From assembly GCA_017983755.1 (NCBI GenBank), contig JAGOAU010000003.1:1-64000 (forward strand): a stretch of 64,000 nt of DNA, written 5' to 3'. The notes below the pieces were generated by a model, which saw nothing but the letters and a program-made list of their open reading frames with translations, did not search any database and was not told where the DNA came from. Shown piece after piece: positions 1-10,135 of this stretch. The DNA is from Azonexus sp. (GTDB lineage: Bacteria > Pseudomonadota > Gammaproteobacteria > Burkholderiales > Rhodocyclaceae). Both the position numbers and the translations under genes were made by a program. Every line of letters begins with the position of its first letter. Positions within the stretch are counted from its first letter, which is position 1.

Positions 1-897
1 GCACTCACGCCGGAAGAGGCCGCGGAGCCGGAGGTGGTCCCCGAGCCGCAGCCGACGCCAGAGCCCGAGACAGAGCCAGAGCCTGAGCCACAGCCAGAGC
101 CAGAGCCAGAGCCAGAGTTTCGCCCGGAGGCAGGTGGCGAGCCCGATGCGTTAGCGGATGGCGTCACCGAAGACTTGGCGCGTGGGGAGGATGAAGCCGC
201 TTCCGTGCAAGCTTCAGAAACGGCCCTTTCCGACACGTCGGCCGCAACAGATGCCGAAAGTCAGGAACCGGAGCGCGCGGATGAGTTGTCGGAAACCCCC
301 GCCGAGTCGACTGAAGCGGCTCGCGAGGCCGGCCTGGTGGCGGCGCGTGAGCTGGCTGAAGCACCTGCCTACAACCGCTGGGCAGCCGGTGCGCTGAGCG
401 GCGGCACAAGCGGCGGTTTCGACGGCGAGCCGGCCAGGCGGGCGAGGTGGCCTTTCGTGGTCGCCGCGCTGCTGCTAATCGGCGTCTTGTCAGCCCAGCT
501 TGCCTATCATTTCCGCAGTGAGCTGGTCAGGTATGTGCCGGCCGCCGAGGAGATGTTCGATGCGCTGGGAGTCGCGGTGCCGCTGTCGGCGCAGAGCGAT
601 CTGGTCAGCATCGAGGCATCCGACCTGCAGTCGGACACCGCCCGCGGCCTCTTCGTCCTGCAGGCTAGCCTGCGCAATCGGGCTGCCTATCCCCAGGCCT
701 GGCCGGCGCTGGAACTGACGCTGATCGATGCCCAGGATGCGGTGGTTGCGCGCCGCGTCCTGCTCGCCGCCGATTACCTGCCGGCGGGCAGCGACCTGTC
801 TGCCTTCCCGTCCAACGCCGAAACGCCCGTCCGTCTGTGGATCGACGCCAAGGACCTGGGTGCTGCAGGCTACCGACTCTATATCTTCTACCCCTGA
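1..897 (+). CDS. DUF3426 domain protein, C-terminal part
   Basis: The reading frame is open to the left edge of the window, so the N-terminus is missing. In this family that missing part usually carries a zinc-ribbon finger. The visible part begins with a Glu-Pro repeat tract (bases 37-120) and an acidic linker. A single membrane segment follows at about 451-510 (PFVVAALLLIGVLSAQLAYH). The C-terminal DUF3426 domain is at about 590-897 and ends in a YRLYIFYP-like tail. The predicted topology is a cytoplasmic N-terminus with a periplasmic domain. The family has no established function. In betaproteobacteria it usually sits after accC and prmA and before a PfkB kinase, and the kinase is the next gene here. 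Confidence 0.8.
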   Translation, partial: ALTPEEAAEPEVVPEPQPTPEPETEPEPEPQPEPEPEPEFRPEAGGEPDALADGVTEDLARGEDEAASVQASETALSDTSAATDAESQEPERADELSETPAESTEAAREAGLVAARELAEAPAYNRWAAGALSGGTSGGFDGEPARRARWPFVVAALLLIGVLSAQLAYHFRSELVRYVPAAEEMFDALGVAVPLSAQSDLVSIEASDLQSDTARGLFVLQASLRNRAAYPQAWPALELTLIDAQDAVVARRVLLAADYLPAGSDLSAFPSNAETPVRLWIDAKDLGAAGYRLYIFYP

Positions 898-908
898 TTC
901 CTCACGAC

Positions 909-1844
909 ATGACTACCCTGATCTGTGGCTCGCTCGCCTTCGACAACATCATGGTCTTTCCCGACCGCTTCAAGAACCACATCCTGCCTGAGCAGATCCA
1001 TATCCTGAACGTCGCCTTCCTGGTGCCGGAGATGCGCCGCGAGTACGGCGGCTGCGCCGGCAACATCGCCTACAACCTGATGCTGCTCGGCGGCGAGCCT
1101 CTGATCATGGCTACCGTCGGCGACGACGCCACGCCCTATCTGGAGCGCCTCGACCGGCTCGGCCTGCCGCGCACGCACGTGCGCCATGTGCCGGGCAGCT
1201 TCACCGCCCAGGCCTTCATCACCACCGACCTCGACGACAACCAGATCACCGCCTTCCATCCGGGCGCCATGGGCTTTTCGCACCTGAACAAGGTCGAGCA
1301 CGCCAAGATGGCGAAACTCGGCATCGTCGCGCCGGATGGCCGCGAAGGCATGATGCAGCACGCCCGCGACTTCGCAGCGGCAGGGGTTCCTTTCATCTTC
1401 GATCCGGGCCAGGGGTTGCCGATGTTCAATGGCGACGAACTGCTCGATTTCATCGGGCTGGCGGATTACGCCTGTTTCAACGACTACGAGGCCAAGCTGC
1501 TAAGCGACCGTACCGGGCGCAGCCTGGAGCAACTGGCGGGCGATGTGAAGGCGCTGATCGTCACCCGCGGCGGCGAAGGTTCCGAAATCTACGCCGACGG
1601 CCGCCGTTACGACATTCCCTGCGTGCCGGCGGCCCAGGTCGTCGACCCGACCGGCTGCGGCGACGCCTATCGCGCCGGCCTGCTCTACGGTATCGCCAAC
1701 GGTTTCGACTGGCCGACGACCGGCCGTCTGGCGGCGGTCATGGGGGCGATCAAGATCGCCCATCGTGGCGGGCAAAGCCACCAGCCGAGCCGCGAGGAAA
1801 TTTCGGAACTGTATCGCCGCACCTTCGGCGGGCAGCCCTGGTAG
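909..1844 (+). CDS. PfkB-family carbohydrate/adenosine kinase
   Basis: A 311-residue sugar/nucleoside kinase of the ribokinase (PfkB) family, predicted to phosphorylate a sugar or adenosine hydroxyl with ATP in the cytoplasm. The N-terminal GGCAGNIAYNL segment is the substrate-lid glycine motif. The C-terminal DPTGCGDAYRAGL is PfkB signature 2, with its catalytic Asp and anion hole. The start is the ATG at 909, which opens MTTLICGSLAFDN, the usual first strand of the fold. An in-frame upstream ATG at 837 would lie inside the DUF3426 gene. The gap to that gene is only 11 bases, so the two are probably co-transcribed. Close relatives are annotated as adenosine kinase, but the substrate cannot be read from sequence. 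Confidence 0.88.
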   Translation: MTTLICGSLAFDNIMVFPDRFKNHILPEQIHILNVAFLVPEMRREYGGCAGNIAYNLMLLGGEPLIMATVGDDATPYLERLDRLGLPRTHVRHVPGSFTAQAFITTDLDDNQITAFHPGAMGFSHLNKVEHAKMAKLGIVAPDGREGMMQHARDFAAAGVPFIFDPGQGLPMFNGDELLDFIGLADYACFNDYEAKLLSDRTGRSLEQLAGDVKALIVTRGGEGSEIYADGRRYDIPCVPAAQVVDPTGCGDAYRAGLLYGIANGFDWPTTGRLAAVMGAIKIAHRGGQSHQPSREEISELYRRTFGGQPW

Positions 1845-1938
1845 GACGATTTTCTGAAACATTGCAGTCATCTTCGGGCAACGCGGGTGTAACAACGGTC
1901 ATCCACACTGTTCTCCATGGATATACAAGGAGAACAGC

Positions 1939-2700
1939 ATGGAACACATCGGCAACGAAGCGGCGCGCAACCGCCCGCAGCGCCACAACCTGGCCGTCGG
2001 CTTTGCCCACAGCCAGAGCGATATTCTCGATGCCCAGCGCCTGCGCTACCGGGTTTTCGCCGGCGAAATGGGTGCCAATCTGCCGAGCCGGATACCGGGC
2101 GTCGATCACGATATCTATGACCCGCATTGCCGGCACCTGGTGGTGCGCGATACGGAGAGCGGCGAAGTGGTCGGCACCTACCGCATCCTGCCGCCGGAAA
2201 ACGCCCGCCAGATCGGCTACTACTCGGAAAATGAATTCGACCTGACCCGCCTGCAGCACCTGCGTTCGCGGCTGGTCGAAATCGGCCGCTCCTGCGTCCA
2301 TCCGGACTACCGTACCGGCGCGACGATTACCCTGCTCTGGTCCGGACTCGCCCAGTACATGAGCGAACAGGGATACGACTATCTGATGGGTTGTGCCTCG
2401 ATCAGCATGGCCGATGGCGGACACGCGGCGGCCAGCTTGTATAATCGCCTCGCTGCCGACCACCTGGGGCCGCAGGAATACCGTGTTTTCCCGCGCTGTC
2501 CCCTGCCGCTGGCGGCACTGCAGCAGGACCGGCCGGCGGCAACACCGCCGCTGATCAAGGGTTATTTGCGGGCGGGCGCGTGGATTTGCGGCGAACCGGC
2601 GTGGGATCCCGATTTCAATACCGCCGACTTGCCCATCCTGATGCCGATGGCCAAGGTTGCAAGCCGTTACGCCAAGCACTATCTGGGGCAAGCAGACTGA
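1939..2700 (+). CDS. olsB: GNAT-fold N-acyltransferase, OlsB-like
   Basis: A 253-residue member of the Acetyltransf_5 / OlsB group. Its known members transfer a 3-hydroxyacyl chain from ACP to the alpha-amine of ornithine to give lyso-ornithine lipid. Visible family features are LRYRVFAGEMGA near residue 35, the acidic DHDIYDPHCRHLVV stretch, RLVEIGRSCVHPDYR in the acyl-donor region and the MGCASISM segment. A strong AAGGAG at 1928-1933 fixes the ATG at 1939. The next gene is an OlsA-type O-acyltransferase, which supports a two-step ornithine-lipid pathway. A related hemolysin-like or exosortase-associated acyltransferase is the alternative. Confidence 0.8.
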   Translation: MEHIGNEAARNRPQRHNLAVGFAHSQSDILDAQRLRYRVFAGEMGANLPSRIPGVDHDIYDPHCRHLVVRDTESGEVVGTYRILPPENARQIGYYSENEFDLTRLQHLRSRLVEIGRSCVHPDYRTGATITLLWSGLAQYMSEQGYDYLMGCASISMADGGHAAASLYNRLAADHLGPQEYRVFPRCPLPLAALQQDRPAATPPLIKGYLRAGAWICGEPAWDPDFNTADLPILMPMAKVASRYAKHYLGQAD

Positions 2701-3542
2701 ACGAAACCAATTTTCCGATCCGTGCCTTCCGGTTGTTTCGCCTGTCGCTGCTGGTGGTCAGCGGGGCGCTGGTGGCGCTCGGCATATTTCCGCTGTGCAG
2801 CGACGCGGCCCGCCTGCGCCTGAAGGCCAGCTGGTCGGCCGCGCTGCTCGATACCCTCGGGATCAAGGTCGAGGCCGACCTGACCCATGTCGTGCCCGGC
2901 GCATTGCTGGTCGCCAACCACATTTCCTGGATCGACATCTATGTGATCAACGCCGTGCTGCCGGCGGCGTTCGTTTCCAAGGAAGAGGTCCGGCGCTGGC
3001 CGCTGATCGGCTGGCTTGCGGCGAAGAACGACACGGTCTTCCTGCGCCGCGGCAGCCGGGGGCATGCGCGGATCATCAACGGGCAGGTCGCCGCGCTTCT
3101 GGCGTGCGGCAAGCATGTCGCGGTTTTTCCCGAGGGCACGACGACCGACGGCCAGGCCCTGCTGCATTTTCATGCGGCGTTGATTCAACCGGCGCTGGCC
3201 GCCGGGCGCCCGGTGCTGCCGGTGGGGATTTCCTACTGGGAACCGAACGGGCAGCGCAGCCTGGCGCCGCGCTACGATGGCGAGATTTCGCTTGGCCAAT
3301 GCACACGTGCAATTCTCGGACGCAAACGACTGATTGCGCGGCTGGTGACGACGCCGCTGCGTGGCCTGAATGGCGAGGATCGGCGACAGGTCGCAGCCGA
3401 AGCGCGGGAAGCTATCGCTTTAGCGGCCGGGCTTCCGCTGGCGAGCAATCGACCTGGAACACCCGTCGATCTTCCAGACGCAATGCCGTCAGGTGAGCTC
3501 CCCACAGGCAGCCGGAATCCAGCGCCAGCAGATTTGGCCTGA
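2697..3542 (+). CDS. olsA: 1-acyl-sn-glycerol-3-phosphate acyltransferase family, OlsA-like
   Basis: A PlsC/LPLAT-fold membrane acyltransferase, probably adding the second acyl chain to lyso-ornithine lipid. It has an N-terminal hydrophobic helix (LSLLVVSGALVALGIFP), the catalytic HX4D as NHISWID, and the FPEGTTTDG substrate motif. No ATG or GTG opens the frame near the hydrophobic start. I place the start at the CTG at 2697, whose last bases form the olsB stop (CTGA), with GGGGCA a few bases upstream. A TTG at 2733 is the alternative. The last 131 bases overlap the 3' end of apaH on the other strand, so the final roughly 40 residues (Pro/Ala rich) may be dispensable. Confidence 0.8.
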   Translation: MNETNFPIRAFRLFRLSLLVVSGALVALGIFPLCSDAARLRLKASWSAALLDTLGIKVEADLTHVVPGALLVANHISWIDIYVINAVLPAAFVSKEEVRRWPLIGWLAAKNDTVFLRRGSRGHARIINGQVAALLACGKHVAVFPEGTTTDGQALLHFHAALIQPALAAGRPVLPVGISYWEPNGQRSLAPRYDGEISLGQCTRAILGRKRLIARLVTTPLRGLNGEDRRQVAAEAREAIALAAGLPLASNRPGTPVDLPDAMPSGELPTGSRNPAPADLA

Positions 3543-4242
3543 TCTGCAGGCCGAGCGCCGACCAGTGGCCGGTGACCAGCACGCTGTCGGCGCTCCTGCG
3601 GTTCGGTACCTCGAACCACGGCAGATGGCCGGCCGGGGCCTTGGCCAGCTCCCCTTTGGTCTTCAATTCCATGATGCCGTTGGCGGTACAGAAGCGCATT
3701 CGGGTCATCGCATTGACGATGACGCGCAGGCGCGCCCAGCCGGTCAGCTTGTCCGACCAGCGAGCCGGCTCGCTGCCCCACAGGTTCATGACGAAGTCGC
3801 GATAGTTGGGGCCTTGCAGTTCGGCCTCGACCTCGCGTGCCAGCTTGCGGGCGCGGGCGGCGGTCCATTGCGGCAGCAGGCCGGCATGGACCAGGCAGAA
3901 TTCGCCCTCCGTGTGGCAGAGTGGCTGCCGGCGCAGCCAGCCCAGCAGTTCGGTGTAATCCGGCGCATCGAGGATGGGCTGGAGCGTGTCGTCCTTGCCA
4001 CGAAACTTGGCGCCACCCTCGGCGACCATCAGCAGATACAGGTCGTGGTTGCCGAGCACGGTCAACGCCGCCGGGCCGAAGGATTTGATCAGGCGAAGCG
4101 TTTCCAGCGATTGCGGCCCGCGATTGACGAGGTCGCCGACCAGCCACAACCGGTCATTGGCCGGGTCGAAGGCGCAGAGGTCGAGCAGGCGTTGCAGCGA
4201 GTCGTAACAGCCCTGAATGTCGCCGATCGCGTAGGTGGCCAT
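3412..4242 (-). CDS. apaH: Symmetrical bis(5'-nucleosyl)-tetraphosphatase
   Basis: A 276-residue calcineurin-type phosphoesterase that hydrolyses Ap4A to two ADP. Metal-binding motifs are GDIQGCYDSL at the N-terminus (Asp and, unusually for the broader superfamily, Gln in place of the common His), GDLVNRGPQS and GNHDLYLL. This pattern is typical of ApaH. The ATG directly abuts the TAA of glmS (taaATG), so translation is probably coupled. The gene is the last of a four-gene minus-strand operon. Its 3' end runs antisense into olsA. Confidence 0.94.
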   Translation of the reverse strand: MATYAIGDIQGCYDSLQRLLDLCAFDPANDRLWLVGDLVNRGPQSLETLRLIKSFGPAALTVLGNHDLYLLMVAEGGAKFRGKDDTLQPILDAPDYTELLGWLRRQPLCHTEGEFCLVHAGLLPQWTAARARKLAREVEAELQGPNYRDFVMNLWGSEPARWSDKLTGWARLRVIVNAMTRMRFCTANGIMELKTKGELAKAPAGHLPWFEVPNRRSADSVLVTGHWSALGLQIRPNLLALDSGCLWGAHLTALRLEDRRVFQVDCSPAEARPLKR

Positions 4243-6066
<1,824 letters not shown>

Positions 6067-6075
6067 GGCTGCTCC

Positions 6076-7083
6076 TTAAACCTTGTAGTAATCGCGATAC
6101 CAGGCGATGAAGCGGCTGACGCCTTCCTGGATGGGGGTGGCCGGGGCGAAACCGACCCAGTCGTCGAGCAGGGCGGTGTCGGCAAAGGTCGCCGGCACGT
6201 CGCCGTCCTGCAGCGGCAGCAGACGTCTTTCCGCCTTCATGCCGAGCGCGTTTTCGATGGCGCCGATGAAATCGAGCAGCGGCACCGGGTCGTTGTTGCC
6301 GATGTTGAAGACGCGATATGGGACGTTGCTGGTCGCCGGGTCGGCCTCTTCGGCAACGTAGCCGGGGTTGGCAGTCGCGGTACGGTCGAGGAGGCGGATG
6401 ACGCCCTCGACGATGTCGTCGACGTAGGTGAAATCGCGCAGCATGTTGCCGTGGTTGAAGACGTCGATCGGCCGGCCTTCGAGGATGGCCTTGGTGAACA
6501 GGAAGAGCGCCATGTCCGGCCGGCCCCATGGGCCATAGACGGTGAAGAAGCGCAGGCCGGTGGTCGGCAGGCCGTAGAGGTGGCTATAGGTATGCGCCAT
6601 CAGCTCGTTGGCCTTCTTGGTTGCAGCGTAGAGGCTGACCGGGTGGTCGACGCTGTCGTGCTCCGAGAAGGGCATCTTGGTGTTGCCGCCGTAGACGCTG
6701 GAACTGGAGGCATAGACTAGATGCCCCACCTTGCCGTGGCGGCAACCTTCGAGGATGTTGATGAAGCCGACCAGATTGCTGTCGACATAGGCGTGCGGGT
6801 TTTTCAGCGAGTAGCGAACGCCGGCCTGGGCGGCGAGATGGATCACCTTGTCGAATTTCTCGGCGGCGAAGAGCTGTTCCATGCCCGGACGGTCGGCGAC
6901 ATCCAGCTTGACGAAGCGGAAACCTGGGTGCCCGGTCAGGCGGGCCAACCGGCTCTCCTTGAGGCTGACTTCGTAATAGTCGTTCAGGTTGTCGAGGCCG
7001 ACGACCTCGTCACCACGCGCCAGCAGGCGCAGCGAGGTGGTCATGCCGATAAAGCCGGCGGCGCCGGTGACGAGAATTTTCAC
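6076..7083 (-). CDS. NAD-dependent epimerase, UDP-glucuronate 4-epimerase type
   Basis: A 335-residue extended short-chain dehydrogenase acting on a nucleotide sugar, probably UDP-GlcA to UDP-GalA. The Rossmann motif TGAAGFIG starts at about residue 7. The catalytic YAATKKANE gives the YxxxK pair, with SSSSVYG upstream of it. The sequence [14 protein letters not shown] and the [18 protein letters not shown] segment are typical of the CapI/LspL-type UDP-glucuronate 4-epimerases. The gene lies between a WaaE-like glycosyltransferase and glmS, so it probably supplies sugars for LPS or another surface polysaccharide. GalE or dTDP-glucose dehydratase is less likely from the motif set. Confidence 0.87.
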   Translation of the reverse strand: MKILVTGAAGFIGMTTSLRLLARGDEVVGLDNLNDYYEVSLKESRLARLTGHPGFRFVKLDVADRPGMEQLFAAEKFDKVIHLAAQAGVRYSLKNPHAYVDSNLVGFINILEGCRHGKVGHLVYASSSSVYGGNTKMPFSEHDSVDHPVSLYAATKKANELMAHTYSHLYGLPTTGLRFFTVYGPWGRPDMALFLFTKAILEGRPIDVFNHGNMLRDFTYVDDIVEGVIRLLDRTATANPGYVAEEADPATSNVPYRVFNIGNNDPVPLLDFIGAIENALGMKAERRLLPLQDGDVPATFADTALLDDWVGFAPATPIQEGVSRFIAWYRDYYKV

Positions 7084-7114
7084 GGGTCAGGCCTCTTGCA
7101 GGAAAGTCAGGATT

Positions 7115-7885
7115 TTACCGCAGCGCAGCATCGGAATTCTGGCGCTCCAGCATTTTGGAATATTTGATGAAGCTGTTGAAACAGCCGATGGAGATGTGGA
7201 TCAGCCCCGGCAGGCCATCGCGGAAGCCCTGCCGGATGATGTAGAACTTGATGAAGCGGACCAGCGGGCTGAAGGCGATGCGCCCGACGCTAGCCCGTTT
7301 ACCGGCCGCCAGCGCCATTTCGGCGGCCAGCGAGGTGTAGCGGTTCTGCTTGGCCAGATACGTGGCCAGTGATTCGGCCGAGTCGTGCAGCAGGTCGCCC
7401 GCCAATTCGCCGACACCGGATTTGGTCTCGACTTTTTCGTGTACCGCATCGTCCGACCAGCGCGCCTGGCGGCGGTCAAACAGACGCAGGCTCCAGTCCG
7501 GATAGCCCTCGCCGTGTTTCAGGTAGCGGCCAAGAAAGCGATTGCGGCGCGGGAAGCGGAATGCTGCGGTTGACGGGTTTTGCAGGGCATTTTCGATGGA
7601 TGCCTGCAACTCGGGCGTCACCCGCTCGTCGGCATCGAGGCACAGCACCCAGTCATGGGCGGCGGCGTCGACGGCGAACTGTTTTTGCCGCCCGAAGCCC
7701 AGCCAGTCCTGCGCGATGACGCGCGCCCCGCAGCGTTCCGCCAGCACTTGCGTGCCATCCGTACTGCCGGAATCTACGACGACGATCTCGTCGGCAAAAC
7801 GCACGCTACGCAGACAGGCTTCCAGCTGCGTGGCGGCATTGAGCGTGATGATTGCGACGGAGAGCGGCTGGCGCGGGGCGGGCAT
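7115..7885 (-). CDS. waaE: Glycosyltransferase family 2, WaaE/KdtX-like
   Basis: A 256-residue GT-A enzyme that probably adds a glucose or related sugar to the inner LPS core. It has the N-terminal SVAIITLNAA nucleotide-binding strand, DEIVVVDSGSTDGT, and the metal-binding DxD-type motif CLDADERV. The motifs PRRNRFLGRYLKHG and DWSLRLFDR are typical of the WaaE group. It heads the minus-strand operon with the epimerase, glmS and apaH (31 bases to the epimerase). It diverges from waaC across 40 bases, which fits a shared LPS-core control region. Confidence 0.88.
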   Translation of the reverse strand: MPAPRQPLSVAIITLNAATQLEACLRSVRFADEIVVVDSGSTDGTQVLAERCGARVIAQDWLGFGRQKQFAVDAAAHDWVLCLDADERVTPELQASIENALQNPSTAAFRFPRRNRFLGRYLKHGEGYPDWSLRLFDRRQARWSDDAVHEKVETKSGVGELAGDLLHDSAESLATYLAKQNRYTSLAAEMALAAGKRASVGRIAFSPLVRFIKFYIIRQGFRDGLPGLIHISIGCFNSFIKYSKMLERQNSDAALR

Positions 7886-7925
7886 TTATAATTGCAGCTT
7901 CGAAAAGCCGTCATTTTATCTGCCG

Positions 7926-8879
7926 ATGCGCATCCTGCTCGTGAAAACTTCCTCGCTCGGCGACGTAATCCACAACTTGCCTGTGGTCAGCGACATCCGG
8001 CGGAATTTCCCGGAGGCAGTGGTCGACTGGTGCGTGGAGGAGAATTTCGCGGCCATCCCGCGCCTGCATCCGGGGGTCGAGGACGTTATCCCGGTCGCAG
8101 TCCGACGCTGGCGCAAGGCGCTGTTCAAGGCGGCGACCTGGCAGGAAATCGCCACCTTCAAGGCGCAATTGCGGGGCAATGCCTACGATGCGGTCATCGA
8201 TACGCAAGGCCTATTCAAGAGTGCCCTGATCGCCCGCCGGGCGCGCGGGCCGCTTTCCGGCTATGCCGCGGATTCGGCGCGCGAGCCGCTGGCCGCGCGT
8301 TTCTATGATCGCCGCTTCAGCGTGGCGACACGCGAACACGCGGTCGCACGCAACCGCCAACTGGCCGCCGCAGCCCTGGGCTACACCGTCGCCGGCGAGG
8401 CGGAATACGGTATCGAGGCGCCCGCCGTTTCCTTCGGCTGGCTGCCGGCGGGCCGGTATGTGGTTTTCCTGACGGCGACCAGCCGCGACGACAAACTCTG
8501 GCCGGAGGCGCACTGGACGCTTCTCGGCCAACAACTGCAGGCGCTTGGCCATGGCGTCGTGCTGCCTGCCGGCAACCCGGCAGAACGGGAACGGGCGGCC
8601 CGGCTGGCGGCGGCGATTCCCGGTGCCGTTGCCGCGCCGCCGCTGTCAATCACCGAACTGGCATCCCTGCTGGCCGGTGCACGGGCTGCCGTCGGTGTCG
8701 ATACAGGCCTCAGCCATCTGGCGGCCGCGCTGCAGACGCCGACCGTTGCCTTGTACGTGGCGACCGACCCCGGCCTGACCGGTGTCGTCGGCAGCGGCTT
8801 TCACCGCAATCTCGGCGGCAAGGCGCAGGTGCCTACGCCGGCGGCGGTCATCGAAGCACTGCAGACGGTGCTTGCCTGA
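7926..8879 (+). CDS. waaC: LPS heptosyltransferase I
   Basis: A 317-residue GT9-family enzyme that attaches the first heptose to Kdo of the LPS inner core. The N-terminus MRILLVKTSSLGDVIH is the family hallmark. The C-terminal half contains the ADP-heptose site with GVDTGLSHLAAAL. I chose the ATG at 7926 because it gives this conserved N-terminus, although the frame is open far upstream. The TGA overlaps the ATG of waaA (tgATG), so the two form a translationally coupled pair. Confidence 0.95.
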   Translation: MRILLVKTSSLGDVIHNLPVVSDIRRNFPEAVVDWCVEENFAAIPRLHPGVEDVIPVAVRRWRKALFKAATWQEIATFKAQLRGNAYDAVIDTQGLFKSALIARRARGPLSGYAADSAREPLAARFYDRRFSVATREHAVARNRQLAAAALGYTVAGEAEYGIEAPAVSFGWLPAGRYVVFLTATSRDDKLWPEAHWTLLGQQLQALGHGVVLPAGNPAERERAARLAAAIPGAVAAPPLSITELASLLAGARAAVGVDTGLSHLAAALQTPTVALYVATDPGLTGVVGSGFHRNLGGKAQVPTPAAVIEALQTVLA

Positions 8880-10135
8880 TGGCGCGCCTGCTCTACAGTC
8901 TCGTCATCTACCTCGCCACGCCGCTGATCCTGTTGCGGCTGCTGTGGCGTGCCCGCAAGCAGCGGGAATACCTGCAGCATCTCGGCGAGCGCTGGGGCTT
9001 CTATCGCACGCCGGTGCCGCCGAAAACGATCTGGGTGCATGCCGTGTCGGTCGGCGAGACCCGCGCCGCAGAGCCGCTGATCGAGGCCTTGCAGGCCGCC
9101 TGGCCGCAGCACCGCATCCTGCTGACCGGCATGACGCCGACCGGCCGCGCGGCGGGGAGCGAAGTCTATGGCGGGCGGGTCACCCAGGCGTACCTGCCTT
9201 ACGACTACCCTGCTGCGGTCGACCGCTTTTTCGGGCACTTTTCCCCGGATTTCGGGGTGCTGATGGAAACCGAAATCTGGCCCAATCTGCTGGCCGGCGC
9301 GCGGGCCCGCGGGATTCCCGTGATCCTCGCCAATGCCCGGCTTTCCGAGCGCTCGGCGCGCGGCTACGGCAAGCTGCCGGCGCTGGCGCGGCCGGCTTTC
9401 GCCGCCCTGTCCGCAGTGGCCGCCCAGACGCCCGGCGACGCTGCGAGAATAGCTGCTCTGGGGGCGGGCAGCGTCAGCGTCTGCGGCAATCTCAAGTTCG
9501 ACGTGACGCCGGCGCCCGAGAAAATACAGCTCGGTCGCTCCTGGCGGGAAGCATTCGGCCAGCGCCCGGTCTGGCTTGCCGCCAGCACCCGCGAGGGTGA
9601 GGAAGAACTGGTTCTGGCGGCCTGGCGCGAGCTTGCCGCGCCTGAGGCGCTGCTGGTGCTGGTGCCGCGCCACCCGCAACGCTTCACAGAAGTGGCGGGC
9701 CTGCTGGCGCGGGAAAAGATTTCATTCATACGCCGCAGTGATGGTTTGCCGTACCAGGAAGCCTCGGTCTGGCTGGGCGACAGCATGGGCGAAATGGCCG
9801 CCTACTACACGCTGGCGGATATCGCCTTCATCGGCGGCAGCCTGCTGCCGCTCGGCGGACAGAACCTGATCGAGGCCGCCGCCTGCGGCTGTCCGGTAGT
9901 GGTTGGCCCGCACACCTTCAATTTCCTGCAGGCGACCGCCGATGCCATCGCCGCTGGCGCTGCTCGGCGGGTGGACGATGCGCATGCTTTGGCCGCGGTC
10001 ATCGGCAAGGCCTTCGGCGACAAGGGGGAACTGGGAGAAATGCGGGCAGCTGCCGCACGCTTCGCGGCAGCACATCGTGGCGCTACCGCCAGGACCGTGG
10101 CCCTGATCCGCTCGGCGATTACTGGGTCGCGGTAG
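8879..10135 (+). CDS. waaA: 3-deoxy-D-manno-octulosonic acid transferase
   Basis: A 418-residue Kdo transferase (KdtA/WaaA, GT30) that adds Kdo to lipid IVA at the inner membrane. An N-terminal membrane anchor (YSLVIYLATPLILLRLLW) is followed by the GERWGFY motif and VHAVSVGETRAAEPLI. The METEIWPN motif is characteristic. The C-terminal Rossmann domain has VPRHPQRF and the nucleotide-sugar loop GGSLLPLGGQNLIEAA. It overlaps waaC by three bases. Its last 17 bases overlap the end of the convergent tolC-like gene. Confidence 0.95.
   Translation: MARLLYSLVIYLATPLILLRLLWRARKQREYLQHLGERWGFYRTPVPPKTIWVHAVSVGETRAAEPLIEALQAAWPQHRILLTGMTPTGRAAGSEVYGGRVTQAYLPYDYPAAVDRFFGHFSPDFGVLMETEIWPNLLAGARARGIPVILANARLSERSARGYGKLPALARPAFAALSAVAAQTPGDAARIAALGAGSVSVCGNLKFDVTPAPEKIQLGRSWREAFGQRPVWLAASTREGEEELVLAAWRELAAPEALLVLVPRHPQRFTEVAGLLAREKISFIRRSDGLPYQEASVWLGDSMGEMAAYYTLADIAFIGGSLLPLGGQNLIEAAACGCPVVVGPHTFNFLQATADAIAAGAARRVDDAHALAAVIGKAFGDKGELGEMRAAAARFAAAHRGATARTVALIRSAITGSR

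Noticed and set aside
37-120. Tandem repeat that could suggest a CRISPR or minisatellite
   Set aside because: The repeat encodes Glu-Pro in frame and has no spacers.
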